Source of the DNA: Ectopseudomonas composti
GTDB taxonomy: Bacteria; Pseudomonadota; Gammaproteobacteria; Pseudomonadales; Pseudomonadaceae
DNA length: 64,000 bases
Assembly (NCBI RefSeq): GCF_900115475.1
Contig: NZ_FOWP01000001.1
Location: 620,001-684,000 of the forward strand
Direction of reading: 5' to 3'
Below, in pieces: positions 15,173-25,900 of this stretch; within the stretch, counting starts at the first letter, position 1, and each line of letters opens with the position of its first letter. The position numbers and the translations under genes are program-made. The notes beneath the pieces are model-generated. The model was given only the letters and a program-made list of their open reading frames with translations, was not told the DNA's origin and did no database searches.

Positions 15173-16276
15173 TCAAGAGTTGGACGACTGAACCAACGCT
15201 GCGTAATCGCTACGCAGTGTGGCGTCGAGAATTTCACGCGGATAATCAGAGGTCACCACCGCCTCACCCAGGCGCTTGAGCAACACGAGGCGCAATTGCC
15301 CGTCGAGGACCTTCTTGTCTACCGCCATATGCTCCAGGAACTGCTCTGGCGTCATATCCTGCGGGGGTACGACCGGCAGCCCGGCAGCCTGCAGCAGGCA
15401 TACACCTCGGTCACGGTCTTGCGTCGACAGCCAGCCCAACCGATGAGACATCTCCAGCGCCATCACCGTTCCGACAGCGACAGCCTCGCCGTGCAACCAG
15501 ACACCGTAGCCCTGCTCGGTCTCGATGGCATGCCCGAAGGTATGGCCCAGGTTCAGGGTCGCTCGCACACCTGCCTCACGCTCGTCAGCACCAACGACAC
15601 GCGCCTTGGCCACACATGATCTCTCGATGGCATAGGTCAGCGCTGCATTATCCAGAGCACGCAAAGCAGACATATTGCTTTCGAGCCAACCGAGGAAAGG
15701 CTCATCGCAGATCAGGCCGTACTTGATCACCTCAGCCAGACCCGCTGATAACTCGCGCGACGGCAAGGTACGCAGACTGCCAGTATCGATCAGCACAGCC
15801 TTGGGCTGATAGAAAGCGCCGACCATATTCTTGCCCAGCGGATGATTGATGCCGGTCTTGCCGCCCACCGACGAATCCACCTGCGAAAGCAGGGTCGTTG
15901 GCACCTGAATGAAGTCCACGCCACGCTGGTAGCACGCCGCTGCGAAGCCCGCCATATCACCAATGACGCCTCCGCCCAGTGCGATAACAGTAGTTCGCCT
16001 GTCATGCCGGGCAGTCAAAAGTCCGTCAAAAATCAGCTGCAGGGTTTCCCAGTTCTTGAACGCTTCGCCATCAGGTAAAACTACTGAAGCGACCTTGAAT
16101 CCTTCCAGAGCGTGCAGCAGCGTTTCCAGATACAAAGGCGCCACGGTCTCATTAGTGACCACCGCCACCTGCCGCCCAGCGATATGACGAGTAAGCAACG
16201 CGGACTGCGCCAACAAGCCATCGCCAATGTAGATGGGATAACTGCGCTCGCCGAGTTCAACTTGAAGAGTCTGCAT
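15173..16276 (-). CDS. aroB: 3-dehydroquinate synthase
   Basis: Second step of the shikimate pathway: converts DAHP to 3-dehydroquinate using NAD+ and a divalent metal in the cytosol. The 367 residues are of normal length. The NAD-binding GGGVIGD is at 101-107, and the [14 protein letters not shown] and [12 protein letters not shown] motifs, which contribute metal and substrate ligands, are present. It lies downstream of aroK and ends 11 bases before damX, so aroK, aroB and damX are probably co-transcribed. Confidence 0.97.
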   Translation of the reverse strand: MQTLQVELGERSYPIYIGDGLLAQSALLTRHIAGRQVAVVTNETVAPLYLETLLHALEGFKVASVVLPDGEAFKNWETLQLIFDGLLTARHDRRTTVIALGGGVIGDMAGFAAACYQRGVDFIQVPTTLLSQVDSSVGGKTGINHPLGKNMVGAFYQPKAVLIDTGSLRTLPSRELSAGLAEVIKYGLICDEPFLGWLESNMSALRALDNAALTYAIERSCVAKARVVGADEREAGVRATLNLGHTFGHAIETEQGYGVWLHGEAVAVGTVMALEMSHRLGWLSTQDRDRGVCLLQAAGLPVVPPQDMTPEQFLEHMAVDKKVLDGQLRLVLLKRLGEAVVTSDYPREILDATLRSDYAALVQSSNS

Positions 16277-16327
16277 GAGGCCCCCGTAATAGAAAGGCCA
16301 CTAGGATAGCGCAGTTCGCCCCGCGCT

Positions 16328-16846
16328 TTAACGGGGCGACAGGGCGTCCAGGCGCGAGAGAATTTCCTGAACCACCATACGCGGGGGACGCTCGTCCGTC
16401 TCGATGATGATATCGGCAACCTCCCGGTACAGCGGATCACGCATGGCCATCAGGTCACTGAGCACCTGAGCAGGATTAGGTGCACGCAACAAAGGACGGT
16501 TTCGGTCACGCGACGTGCGGTCGATCTGCTGCTCCACCGAGGTATGCAAGTAAACAACACGCCCACCGGCATGCAGCGCCTGACGGTTCTCTGGGCGCAT
16601 GACTGCACCACCGCCAGTAGCCAGCACAAGACCGTCCTGCATCGAAAGCTCGGCGATCACCGCCTGCTCTCGCTCACGAAAACCCTGCTCCCCCTCAACA
16701 TCGAAGATCCAGGGAATATCGGCACCGGTACGCTGCTCGATCTCCTTGTCGGAGTCCTTGAAAGGCAAACGCAGTTCTTTAGCAAGCAAACGCCCGATGG
16801 TGCTCTTTCCAGCTCCCATCGGGCCAACGAGGATTACATTCCGCAC
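16328..16846 (-). CDS. aroK: Shikimate kinase I
   Basis: Phosphorylates shikimate at O3 with ATP. The 172-residue P-loop kinase has Walker [10 protein letters not shown] at 8-16, the shikimate-binding DSD at 32-34, and the GGG in LATGGGAVM near 80. The family lid residues are in the [11 protein letters not shown] segment. It starts 5 bases after the pilQ stop, so it is the distal part of the pilMNOPQ transcript, an arrangement shared with other pseudomonads. Confidence 0.97.
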   Translation of the reverse strand: MRNVILVGPMGAGKSTIGRLLAKELRLPFKDSDKEIEQRTGADIPWIFDVEGEQGFREREQAVIAELSMQDGLVLATGGGAVMRPENRQALHAGGRVVYLHTSVEQQIDRTSRDRNRPLLRAPNPAQVLSDLMAMRDPLYREVADIIIETDERPPRMVVQEILSRLDALSPR

Positions 16847-16851
16847 TTAGG

Positions 16852-19032
16852 TCATCGATTCACGGCAATGGCTTGGTTGTTCATGATGCGCGGAGTGAGG
16901 AAGACTAGCAATTCCGACTTGGTATCACGAACGACATCCCGACGGAAAAGTCGCCCCAGATACGGCAAGTCACCAAGGAATGGAACCTTATCCACTGCTG
17001 AGCTTCTTGTATTAGAGAAAACACCGCCGATCACAATGGTTTCACCATCATTCACAAGAACTTTTGCATTAACCTCGTTCTTCTTGATTGGCGGAACACC
17101 CAGAACTGCATTAGGGTAGTCAGGCTCATCTTTATTCACCTTGACTTCCATTATGATGCGATTGTCAGGGGTAATCTGCGGCGTGACCTCCAATGAAAGA
17201 GCTGCTTCTTTAAAGGAAACGGTGGTTGCACCACTAGAGCTGGACTCCTGATAGGGCACTTCAGTACCCTTTAGAATCTTTGCAGTCTCTTTATCAGAGG
17301 TCACAACTTTTGGCTGAGAAACGATCTCGCCATTGCCCGTCTTCTCCATGGCGGACAACTGCAAATCCAATATGGCATTATCGGTAATAAAACCAATACC
17401 AATACCAGAAGAGCTATTCACAGCACCCATATCCACAAAAGGCACAGGCACATTAGTCGTGCCAACGGTAGGACGAGTACATGCACCACCGAATGGACCA
17501 CAAGTGCCGGCGCCATCTGAATCCACACCAGTGGCCCCATCTTTACCATTGGCACGCCACTTGGAGCCTGCACCACCCAAAGTCCCACCCCAGCGAACGC
17601 CTAAGCTTTTATCATAATCCACGTTCGCCTCAACAATTCTCGCCTCAATCATTACTTGACGCACAGCAATATCCAACTGAGCGACAATACGGCGTAGTTC
17701 GTCAAGGCGTTCCTGAGTCTGATAAGCAATGATGCTATTGGTACGCTCATCAACCGCCAGCGAACCACGCTCTTCAGTCACTGCACCACCAGCACTACTT
17801 GAGCCGGTACTGGTAACGGACTGGAATAATCTTGCTATATCTGTTGCCTTAGCATAATTAACCTGGATTAACTCGCGGCGCAAAGGAGCAAGTTCAGCAA
17901 TCTGTTTCTGTGACTCTAACTCCTGACGCTCACGCGCTGCTATTTCATCTGCCGGGGCCACCAACAGAACGTTACCTACCTGACGCTTATCGAGCCCCTT
18001 AGTTTTCAGAACCAGATCCAGCGCCTGATCCCACGGAACATTCTGTAGGCGCAAGGTTATGTTTCCAGCAACAGTATCACTGGCGACCAAATTCAAATCG
18101 GTAAAATCTGCAATCAGCTGGAGAACAGAACGAACATCGATATCTTGGAAGTTAAGGGATAGCTTCTCACCGGTATAGGAAAAACGCTCCGCATTACGGC
18201 GCGCAGCATCATCCTGACTGAGCGGCTTTACACTCAGGGTCAACTTGTTCTCGGTCTGATAAGCCAAGTAATCGTACATGCCGACTGGCTCAATCACGAT
18301 GCTGCTCTTGTCTGCACCACCCGTCGCACTCACAAACTGAACCGGAGTCGCGAAGTCCTTGACATCAAGACGAACCCGGAGGGATTCGGGCAGCTCGGTT
18401 TTAGCAAAATCAAGTCGGATTTTACCGCCCTGCTCTTGAATATCCGGGCTTACGGATGCATCAGAAAGCGTTATGACGACATTACCCTCGCCTTGCTCAC
18501 CACGCTGGAAGTCTATATTACTAATCGACTTCGACTGCAAACCGTAGGTTTTCTTGGGCACCGGCTGAGCAACAGCAACTGGAGCAGCGGCAGCCGGGCG
18601 AGCACTGGCAGCAGATGACTCACCAACCAGAACGAACAAATCGTTCCCTTCGACCCGAGTGCTGTAAGGCGCAAGATTCGTAAGATTGACAATCAGACGA
18701 GTACGGTCTTTAGCCTCAACGATCGTAACGCTACGAGCATTACCTACGCCAAGTTCTCTATTTTTTGAACCAAGCTTATTGACTACACCCGGCAGATCCA
18801 GAGCAATTCGCGCAGGCTGCTCAATCGTGTAGCCTCGAGGGGCAGTCACAGGCTCATCGAAAGAGAGCTTCAGCTCGACTCGATCACCGGGCAAGCTGGC
18901 AACATCTATGCCTTGTAAATTGGCCGCCAATACCGCGGGCGACAGCAGCACCGCCATCAGGGCGACGCTAAGACGCGAAAGAGAGCCATTCATTTTCGTA
19001 TCCCGTTTGGCAGACAAATTATTTATATTCAT
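16852..19032 (-). CDS. pilQ: Type IV pilus secretin
   Basis: Outer-membrane secretin through which type IV pili exit. The 726 residues contain a signal peptide ending at VLAAN, two AMIN domains, the secretin/TonB short N-terminal domain (around FSYTGEKLSLNFQDIDVRSV), the N1 domain and the C-terminal secretin beta-barrel with the VPYQ and KNEVNAKVLVNDGETIVIGG segments. Two starts are possible: the first ATG, 16 bases after pilP and preceded by GGTG, or MNGSLSRLSV at 18993, which matches the P. aeruginosa N-terminus better. I report the longer form. The coding sequence is clearly AT-richer than aroB or ponA. Confidence 0.95.
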   Translation of the reverse strand: MNINNLSAKRDTKMNGSLSRLSVALMAVLLSPAVLAANLQGIDVASLPGDRVELKLSFDEPVTAPRGYTIEQPARIALDLPGVVNKLGSKNRELGVGNARSVTIVEAKDRTRLIVNLTNLAPYSTRVEGNDLFVLVGESSAASARPAAAAPVAVAQPVPKKTYGLQSKSISNIDFQRGEQGEGNVVITLSDASVSPDIQEQGGKIRLDFAKTELPESLRVRLDVKDFATPVQFVSATGGADKSSIVIEPVGMYDYLAYQTENKLTLSVKPLSQDDAARRNAERFSYTGEKLSLNFQDIDVRSVLQLIADFTDLNLVASDTVAGNITLRLQNVPWDQALDLVLKTKGLDKRQVGNVLLVAPADEIAARERQELESQKQIAELAPLRRELIQVNYAKATDIARLFQSVTSTGSSSAGGAVTEERGSLAVDERTNSIIAYQTQERLDELRRIVAQLDIAVRQVMIEARIVEANVDYDKSLGVRWGGTLGGAGSKWRANGKDGATGVDSDGAGTCGPFGGACTRPTVGTTNVPVPFVDMGAVNSSSGIGIGFITDNAILDLQLSAMEKTGNGEIVSQPKVVTSDKETAKILKGTEVPYQESSSSGATTVSFKEAALSLEVTPQITPDNRIIMEVKVNKDEPDYPNAVLGVPPIKKNEVNAKVLVNDGETIVIGGVFSNTRSSAVDKVPFLGDLPYLGRLFRRDVVRDTKSELLVFLTPRIMNNQAIAVNR

Positions 19033-19048
19033 TTCTTCACCACCCCCG

Positions 19049-19573
19049 TCAGGAGCGCTCCTTCAAGGAAAGGCTGCGTGGTCGCTCAAGCCAGCCACCT
19101 TCGCCGTCCGGCACAATTTCCATAACATCGACTTTTGATTCATCGATTACCAGTATCTTGCCGTGGTTACGCCCCAGATAATCACCCACTTTTACACGGT
19201 GAACACCACCAGCCCCGCTAACCAAGGCGAATAGCTCGCTATCATTCCTGAGCGTTCCGACCATTTCGAAGGTTTCGATATTGAAGCCTTCGAGGAATTG
19301 TTTGACTCGAGCTTCATCGGGCTTAATTTCCTGCGACCCCTTCTGCCTAGAGACTACATCAATCTTCACGGGAGGCTGAAAGGGACTTCGCAACGACGCA
19401 GCTCGATATGTAAAACTTTCGTAAGGCTGGAATTTCGGTAATGGCTCGATAGTACCTTTGGGCCTTGCGCGAACCTCATTCATATACGCGCGCAAGTCAG
19501 TAAAATCACTGCTAGCGCCACACCCAACCAATAGAGACAAACCAAAGACCAGAGCCAAGCGCGAGAAAATCAT
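19049..19573 (-). CDS. pilP: Type IV pilus assembly lipoprotein PilP
   Basis: Inner-membrane lipoprotein that links the PilN/PilO alignment complex to the secretin PilQ. The 174 residues begin with a lipoprotein signal whose lipobox LVGC puts the modified cysteine at 18. The C-terminal beta domain (VGTLRNDSELFALVSGAGGVHRVKVGDYLG) is the part known to bind PilQ. The start overlaps the pilO stop by one base. Confidence 0.95.
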   Translation of the reverse strand: MIFSRLALVFGLSLLVGCGASSDFTDLRAYMNEVRARPKGTIEPLPKFQPYESFTYRAASLRSPFQPPVKIDVVSRQKGSQEIKPDEARVKQFLEGFNIETFEMVGTLRNDSELFALVSGAGGVHRVKVGDYLGRNHGKILVIDESKVDVMEIVPDGEGGWLERPRSLSLKERS

Positions 19574-20193
19574 TAGTTAGCCCCCTTATCATTGTAGCGA
19601 TAGGTCTTGGCCATAATCTGCATACTCAAACGACCGGGACTACCCTCACTAGTCGGTGCCAACTGGAAATCATGGAGCGTAACAATACGAGGAAGACTAG
19701 CCACACCACTGACAAAAGTTGCAAGGTCATGATATCCACCCGTTACTTTTATCTGAATAGGCAACTCAACATAGAACTGCTGCACAGCTTCAGGAAGAAG
19801 TTTGATTTCCTCAAATTCCAGCCCACTTCCCAGACCGGTACGAGTAATATCCTCCAACAACCCCGGAACCTCAGTATCGCTTGGCAGTTGACGAAGAAGG
19901 GCCCCGAAAGAAACCTCCATTTCTTGCATTTGCTCCTTATAAGCTTCCAAGTTTGCAGCCTGGAAAGCCTTAGTAGAAAACTGCTCTTTAAGTGTCTGCT
20001 CTTCCTGCTGACGCTGCTCCAAGATACTTTGCATATCTTTAAGATGAAAATTGTAGCCAAGCCCCAAAACAATGATAAACAGCAATAGGCCAGCAATAAA
20101 CTTGACTGCAGCCGGCCACGAACCAACGTTATTGAGCTCAAGCTCATTCAAATCGACACTGCGCAGGCCTTCAATAGAATCTCGAATACTCAT
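19573..20193 (-). CDS. pilO: Type IV pilus alignment protein PilO
   Basis: Bitopic inner-membrane protein of 206 residues with a short cytoplasmic N-terminus, one membrane helix at about 29-47, a coiled coil at about 50-90 and a periplasmic ferredoxin-like domain. It pairs with PilN and binds PilP. The start overlaps the pilN stop by 4 bases. Codon use is AT-rich for this genome, as in pilN, pilP and pilQ. Confidence 0.95.
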   Translation of the reverse strand: MSIRDSIEGLRSVDLNELELNNVGSWPAAVKFIAGLLLFIIVLGLGYNFHLKDMQSILEQRQQEEQTLKEQFSTKAFQAANLEAYKEQMQEMEVSFGALLRQLPSDTEVPGLLEDITRTGLGSGLEFEEIKLLPEAVQQFYVELPIQIKVTGGYHDLATFVSGVASLPRIVTLHDFQLAPTSEGSPGRLSMQIMAKTYRYNDKGAN

Positions 20194-20761
20194 TTCCCCA
20201 CCTCCGCTTGCTCTTGGTCGGGCTGAGTTTGCTGAACGGTCAACTGAAACACGTTCGCCTGATCAAGAGCACCTGCCGTAACAGCCTTGACCTCAGTAAG
20301 GTTTGGAGAAGTAAACCATTCCGATCCATCTAGATTGCGCATGAGATTCGAGACGCGATTGTTCGACTCAGCAGCACCAACGATAGCAATACTTTTGTCT
20401 GCCATCTTGACGCTGGTGAAATATACGCCGTCCGGCAGCGTTCTCACCAACTGATCGAATACCCGACCGATGATTGGCCGATTGCCTTGCAGATCCTGGA
20501 TGATCTTCATCCGCTCCAGCAATTGCTGCCGACGCGTGCGAAGTTCACTGATCTCCTTGATTCGAGCATCGAGGACAGCAATTTCTTTTTTGACGAAGTC
20601 GTTACGAGCAACCTGATTATCGATGGCAGCACTAAGCATCTGATCGCCGAGAAACACCAAGCCCGCAGCAACGATCAAAACACCAACAAGACTTACCAAA
20701 AACCGCTGCTTACGCTCCTCGCGCAGCTGCTCACGCCAGGGAAGTAGGTTAATCCGCGCCA

Positions 20762-20762
<1 letters not shown>
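20190..20762 (-). CDS. pilN: Type IV pilus alignment protein PilN
   Basis: Bitopic inner-membrane partner of PilO, 190 residues. The conserved cytoplasmic INLLPWR motif at residues 4-10 inserts into a groove of PilM. A membrane helix follows at about 21-39, then a coiled coil and a periplasmic domain. The start overlaps the pilM stop by one base. Confidence 0.96.
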
Positions 20763-21853
<1,091 letters not shown>

Positions 21854-21878
21854 TTACGGACTATTTATGTTTTTCCAC

Positions 21879-21907
21879 ATTAAATATCAGTCTTGACAGA
21901 AGCGCAA
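21879..21907 (-). promoter_or_regulatory. Candidate pilM promoter
   Basis: On the minus strand, TTGCGC (21902-21907) and TTTAAT (21879-21884) are 17 bases apart, about 45 bases plus leader before the pilM ATG. The -10 hexamer has one mismatch to consensus and the -35 has three. On the opposite strand a perfect TATAAT at 21933-21938 is the best -10 for ponA, but it lacks a good -35. Confidence 0.4.
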
Positions 21908-22007
21908 ATGGCTCCCCGGGAAAAAAAACGCTTATAATGTGATCAGCTTTTCCCTTTTTGCCTCAGCTCCTGCTTAACTCATTCTTTTACTTGGAATTCC
22001 GAACATT

Positions 22008-24419
22008 TTGATACGCCTGCTGAAGTTCATCTGGTGGTCTTGCGTTGCCGTTTTTTGTGGGCTGTTGCTCAGTTTCAGCGGCGCGTTTCTTTATCTTAGC
22101 CCGACCCTTCCGTCCGTCGAGTCGCTGCGCCAGGTGCAGCTGCAGATTCCCCTGCGCGTCTACAGCAGCGACGCCAAGCTGATCGCCGAGTTCGGCGAGA
22201 TGCGCCGCTCGCCCATTCGCTTCGACGAGATCCCCAAAGAATTCATCAGCGCCCTACTGGCCGCCGAAGACGATAATTTCGCCAATCATTATGGCGTCGA
22301 TGTGACCAGCCTGATGCGCGCTGCCACGCAATTATTGAAAAGCGGCCAGATTCAGAGCGGCGGCAGCACCATCACCATGCAGGTGGCGAAGAATTTCTTC
22401 CTGACCAGCGAGCGCAGCTTCTCTCGTAAAGCCACCGAAATTCTCCTGGCGCTGCAGATCGAACGCGAACTGAGCAAGGACGAGATTCTCGAGCTCTACG
22501 TCAACAAGATCTACCTCGGCCATCGCGCTTACGGTATCGAAGCCGCAGCGCAGGTGTACTACGGCAAATCCATCCGCGACCTCAACCTGGCGCAGATGGC
22601 AATGATCGCCGGCCTGCCCAAAGCCCCCTCGCGCTACAACCCGCTGGTCAACCCGACGCGAGCCAAGGAGCGCCGTGACTGGATTCTCGGTCGCCTCTAT
22701 CGCCTCGGCCGTATCGACCAGGCCAGCTACGAAGAAGCACTGGCCGAAGAAGTCGATGCCCGTTATCACGTTCCGACGCCAGAGCTCAGCGCTCCTTATA
22801 TAGCCGAGATGGCGCGCGCAGAAATGGTTGGACGTTACGGCAGCGAGGCCTACACCGAAGGATTCAATGTCACTACCACCGTCCCCAGCCAGTTGCAGGA
22901 AGTGGCCAACACCGCGCTGCGTGACGGGCTGATCACCTACGACCAGCGCCACGGCTATCGCGGCCCCGAAAGCCGCCTGCCGGGCATGACACGCGAAACC
23001 TGGCTCACCGAGCTGGGCAAGTTCCGCAGCATTGGCGGCCTTGAACCGGCGGTGGTGACCCAGGTAGAGAAAAGCGGCATCCTGGTGCTTACCCGTAACG
23101 GCGAAGAACAGGCCGTATCCTGGGACAGCATGAAATGGGCACGCCCCTTCCTCAACACCAATAGCCTAGGCCCGCGCCCGCAGCAACCCGGCGATGTAGC
23201 TCAAGTAGGTGACATCGTACGCGTACAGCGCCAGGAGGACGGCAGCCTGCGCTTTACCCAGGTCCCGGCAGCTCAGAGCGCGCTGGTATCCCTCGATCCA
23301 TACAGTGGAGCCATTCAGTCACTGGTCGGCGGGTTCTCGTTCGATCAGAGCAACTACAACCGTGCCGTGCAGGCCAAACGCCAGCCTGGCTCCAGCTTCA
23401 AGCCCTTCATCTATAGCGCAGCACTGGATAGTGGCTACACCGCAGCGACACTGGTCAACGATGCACCGATCATCCTCTCTGATGACTATCTGTCGCAGAA
23501 GTGGCGCCCGAAGAACGATAACAACACCTTCCTCGGCCCGATCCGCATGCGCGAAGCCCTGTACAAGTCGCGCAACCTGGTGTCGATCCGCCTGCTGCAG
23601 GACGTGGGCATCGACCGTAGCCTTCGCTACATAGAGCGCTTCGGCTTCGCCCCCCAGGATCTACCGCGCAACCTGTCGCTGGCACTCGGCACGGCCAGCC
23701 TGACACCGATGGAAATCGCCGAGGGCTGGGCGACCTTTGCCAATGGCGGCTACAAGATCGAACCGTACCTGATTGAACGCATCGATGACCGCAACGGCAA
23801 ACCGCTGTTCCGCGCCAATCCGGCACGCGTTCCCGGCAGCGAGCCAAGCGAGGAAAATGCCAACCTGACAGTGAACGCAGAGGACGATCTGCCACTGGAA
23901 GAACCCAAGGTCGCCGAACAGATCATAGACGAGCGCACGGCCTACATCATGACGAGCATGCTGCAGGACGTGATCAAACGCGGTACCGGCCGCCGCGCCC
24001 TGGCCCTGGGACGTAACGACCTGGCAGGCAAGACCGGCACTACCAACGAGTCCAAGGACAGCTGGTTCTCCGGCTACAACGCCGACTATGTGACCACCGT
24101 CTGGGCAGGCTTCGATCAGCCGGAAAGCCTCGGCCGCCACGAGTATGGTGGCACTGTCGCGCTGCCGATCTGGATGAACTACATGGGCCCGATACTCAAG
24201 GATCGCCCAAGCCATCTGCCCAAGGAACCCAAGGGCCTGCTGACCCTGCGTGTCGACCCGGTCAGCGGCCGCGCCGCAGCGCCAGGCACTCCGGACGCCT
24301 ACTTCGAGCTGTTCAAGAGCGAGGATTCACCACCACCGATGAGTGAGTTCGAACCTGGCATGGGCATCCCTGGCAGCCCGCTGCCAGCTGATGAGGCGGC
24401 GCCGATCGACCTGTTCTGA
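22008..24419 (+). CDS. ponA: Penicillin-binding protein 1A, bifunctional peptidoglycan synthase
   Basis: Class A PBP with glycosyltransferase and transpeptidase activities, 803 residues. A membrane anchor lies at 8-30. The GT51 domain contains the catalytic Glu87 in AAEDDNF and GGSTITMQVAKNFF at 118-131. An OB-like insert sits between the two catalytic domains. The transpeptidase motifs are SSFK (Ser462-Lys465), SRN at 521-523 and KTG at 675-677. The start is TTG at 22008, matching the pseudomonad N-terminus RLLKFIWWSCVAVFCG. No ATG fits the frame. The gene is divergent from pilM. Confidence 0.96.
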   Translation: MIRLLKFIWWSCVAVFCGLLLSFSGAFLYLSPTLPSVESLRQVQLQIPLRVYSSDAKLIAEFGEMRRSPIRFDEIPKEFISALLAAEDDNFANHYGVDVTSLMRAATQLLKSGQIQSGGSTITMQVAKNFFLTSERSFSRKATEILLALQIERELSKDEILELYVNKIYLGHRAYGIEAAAQVYYGKSIRDLNLAQMAMIAGLPKAPSRYNPLVNPTRAKERRDWILGRLYRLGRIDQASYEEALAEEVDARYHVPTPELSAPYIAEMARAEMVGRYGSEAYTEGFNVTTTVPSQLQEVANTALRDGLITYDQRHGYRGPESRLPGMTRETWLTELGKFRSIGGLEPAVVTQVEKSGILVLTRNGEEQAVSWDSMKWARPFLNTNSLGPRPQQPGDVAQVGDIVRVQRQEDGSLRFTQVPAAQSALVSLDPYSGAIQSLVGGFSFDQSNYNRAVQAKRQPGSSFKPFIYSAALDSGYTAATLVNDAPIILSDDYLSQKWRPKNDNNTFLGPIRMREALYKSRNLVSIRLLQDVGIDRSLRYIERFGFAPQDLPRNLSLALGTASLTPMEIAEGWATFANGGYKIEPYLIERIDDRNGKPLFRANPARVPGSEPSEENANLTVNAEDDLPLEEPKVAEQIIDERTAYIMTSMLQDVIKRGTGRRALALGRNDLAGKTGTTNESKDSWFSGYNADYVTTVWAGFDQPESLGRHEYGGTVALPIWMNYMGPILKDRPSHLPKEPKGLLTLRVDPVSGRAAAPGTPDAYFELFKSEDSPPPMSEFEPGMGIPGSPLPADEAAPIDLF

Positions 24420-24486
24420 TCGGCGCTACCAGAACGGTGCTTCGCTCACAAAGACCGATCCCGTGAGAAGAACGACAGACAACAAA

Positions 24487-24506
24487 AAACCCGCCTAGGC
24501 GGGTTT
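24487..24506. terminator. Bidirectional terminator between ponA and maeB
   Basis: A perfect 20-base palindrome, AAACCCGCCTAGGCGGGTTT, is flanked by A-rich and T-rich sequence. It sits 67 bases past the ponA stop and 22 bases past the malic enzyme stop, so it can end both convergent transcripts. Confidence 0.85.
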
Positions 24507-24528
24507 CTTGTTTGCAGCATTCAGCGGC

Positions 24529-25797
24529 TTAGCCGTTGAACACTTCATCCACCGACTTCAGCGGATAGTGCTTCGGATAGGGCAATGTCGCAACGCCGGA
24601 TTCGATGGCGGCCTTGGCCACAGCATCGCAAACCACGGTGATCAGACGCTGATCCATCGGTTTCGGAATGATGTACTCGCGGCCGAACGACAGCGCGATA
24701 CCGCCGTAGGCATCACAGACATCCTGCGGCACCGGCAGCTTGGCCAGGTCGCGCAGCGCCAGCGCCGCAGCGATCTTCATCTCTTCGTTGATGCGAGTGG
24801 CGCGAACGTCCAGAGCACCGCGGAAGATGAAGGGGAAGCCCAGCACGTTGTTGACTTGGTTCGGGTAGTCAGAACGACCGGTAGCCATGATCACGTCATT
24901 ACGGGTGGCGTGCGCCAACTCAGGACTGATTTCCGGATCCGGGTTGGAGCAGGCGAAGACGATCGGATTGGCCGCCATGCGCTTGAGGTCTTCCGAGCTC
25001 AGCAGGTTGGCACCGGACAGACCGACGAAAACGTCCGCACCTTCAAGGGCGTCAGACAGGGTGCGCTTGTCGGTCTCGGTGGCAAACACGGCCTTGTACT
25101 GATTGAGGTCATCGCGACCAGCATGGATCACACCCTTGCGGTCGATCATGAAGATGTTCTCGACCTTGGCACCCATGCTCACCAGCAGCTTCATGCAGGA
25201 GATCGCGGCAGCACCGGCCCCCAGGCAGACGATCTTCGCTTCTTCGAGCGTTTTGCCTGCGATTTCCAGAGCGTTGAGCATGCCGGCAGCGGTCACGATC
25301 GCGGTGCCGTGCTGGTCATCGTGGAAGACCGGAATGTCGCACTGTTCGATCAGCGCGCGCTCGATCTCGAAGCACTCGGGGGCCTTGATATCTTCCAAGT
25401 TGATGCCGCCGAAGGTGATGGAGATACGCTTTACGGTGTCGATGAAGGCCTGCGGGCTTTCCGAATCGACTTCGATATCGAACACATCGATACCGGCAAA
25501 ACGCTTGAACAGTACGCCTTTACCTTCCATGACCGGCTTGGAAGCCAGCGGGCCGAGGTTACCCAGGCCGAGGATGGCGGTACCGTCGGAAATCACGGCG
25601 ACCAAGTTGCCTTTACCGGTGTAGCGGTAGGCCAGTTCTGGGTCGCGAGCGATTTCGCGTACCGGCTCGGCGACACCCGGGCTGTAGGCCAGCGACAGGT
25701 CGCGGGCAGTGGCAGTGGCTTTGGTCAACTCGACGCTCAGCTTACCGGGGCGGGGCTGGGCATGATATTCGAGAGCGGCAGTTTTTAGATCTGACAT
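24529..25797 (-). CDS. maeB: NADP-type malic enzyme, short form
   Basis: Oxidatively decarboxylates malate to pyruvate. The 422 residues correspond to the malic domain ([12 protein letters not shown], with the catalytic region FNDDQHGTA-like [10 protein letters not shown]) plus the NAD(P)-binding domain ([12 protein letters not shown]). The C-terminal phosphotransacetylase-like domain of E. coli MaeB (about 330 more residues) is absent. Short forms are normal in pseudomonads. Cofactor preference cannot be read with certainty. A promoter with an embedded palindrome lies about 45-75 bases upstream of the start. Confidence 0.93.
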   Translation of the reverse strand: MSDLKTAALEYHAQPRPGKLSVELTKATATARDLSLAYSPGVAEPVREIARDPELAYRYTGKGNLVAVISDGTAILGLGNLGPLASKPVMEGKGVLFKRFAGIDVFDIEVDSESPQAFIDTVKRISITFGGINLEDIKAPECFEIERALIEQCDIPVFHDDQHGTAIVTAAGMLNALEIAGKTLEEAKIVCLGAGAAAISCMKLLVSMGAKVENIFMIDRKGVIHAGRDDLNQYKAVFATETDKRTLSDALEGADVFVGLSGANLLSSEDLKRMAANPIVFACSNPDPEISPELAHATRNDVIMATGRSDYPNQVNNVLGFPFIFRGALDVRATRINEEMKIAAALALRDLAKLPVPQDVCDAYGGIALSFGREYIIPKPMDQRLITVVCDAVAKAAIESGVATLPYPKHYPLKSVDEVFNG

Positions 25798-25842
25798 AGT
25801 GGCATTTCCGCTTTTGTTGGCTGTTGAACGGGCAGGCGGCCG

Positions 25843-25871
25843 AGGATACGCAAGTTGTATACACCTGCCAA
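25843..25871 (-). promoter_or_regulatory. maeB promoter with palindromic spacer
   Basis: On the minus strand, TTGGCA (25866-25871) and TATCCT (25843-25848) are 17 bases apart. The spacer contains the 8-base palindrome TGTATACA (25856-25863) within TGTATACAAC. Operators of this GTATAC type are common for GntR-family regulators. Such a site between -35 and -10 suggests repression. The regulator is not in this window. Confidence 0.5.
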
Positions 25872-25900
25872 GACCGTTCGGTCGCGATTGAAGCGCCGCG

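Noticed and set aside
21895..21900. TTGACA on the plus strand as the -35 of the ponA promoter
   Set aside because: The only good -10 (TATAAT at 21933) is about 32-34 bases away, far outside the functional spacing.
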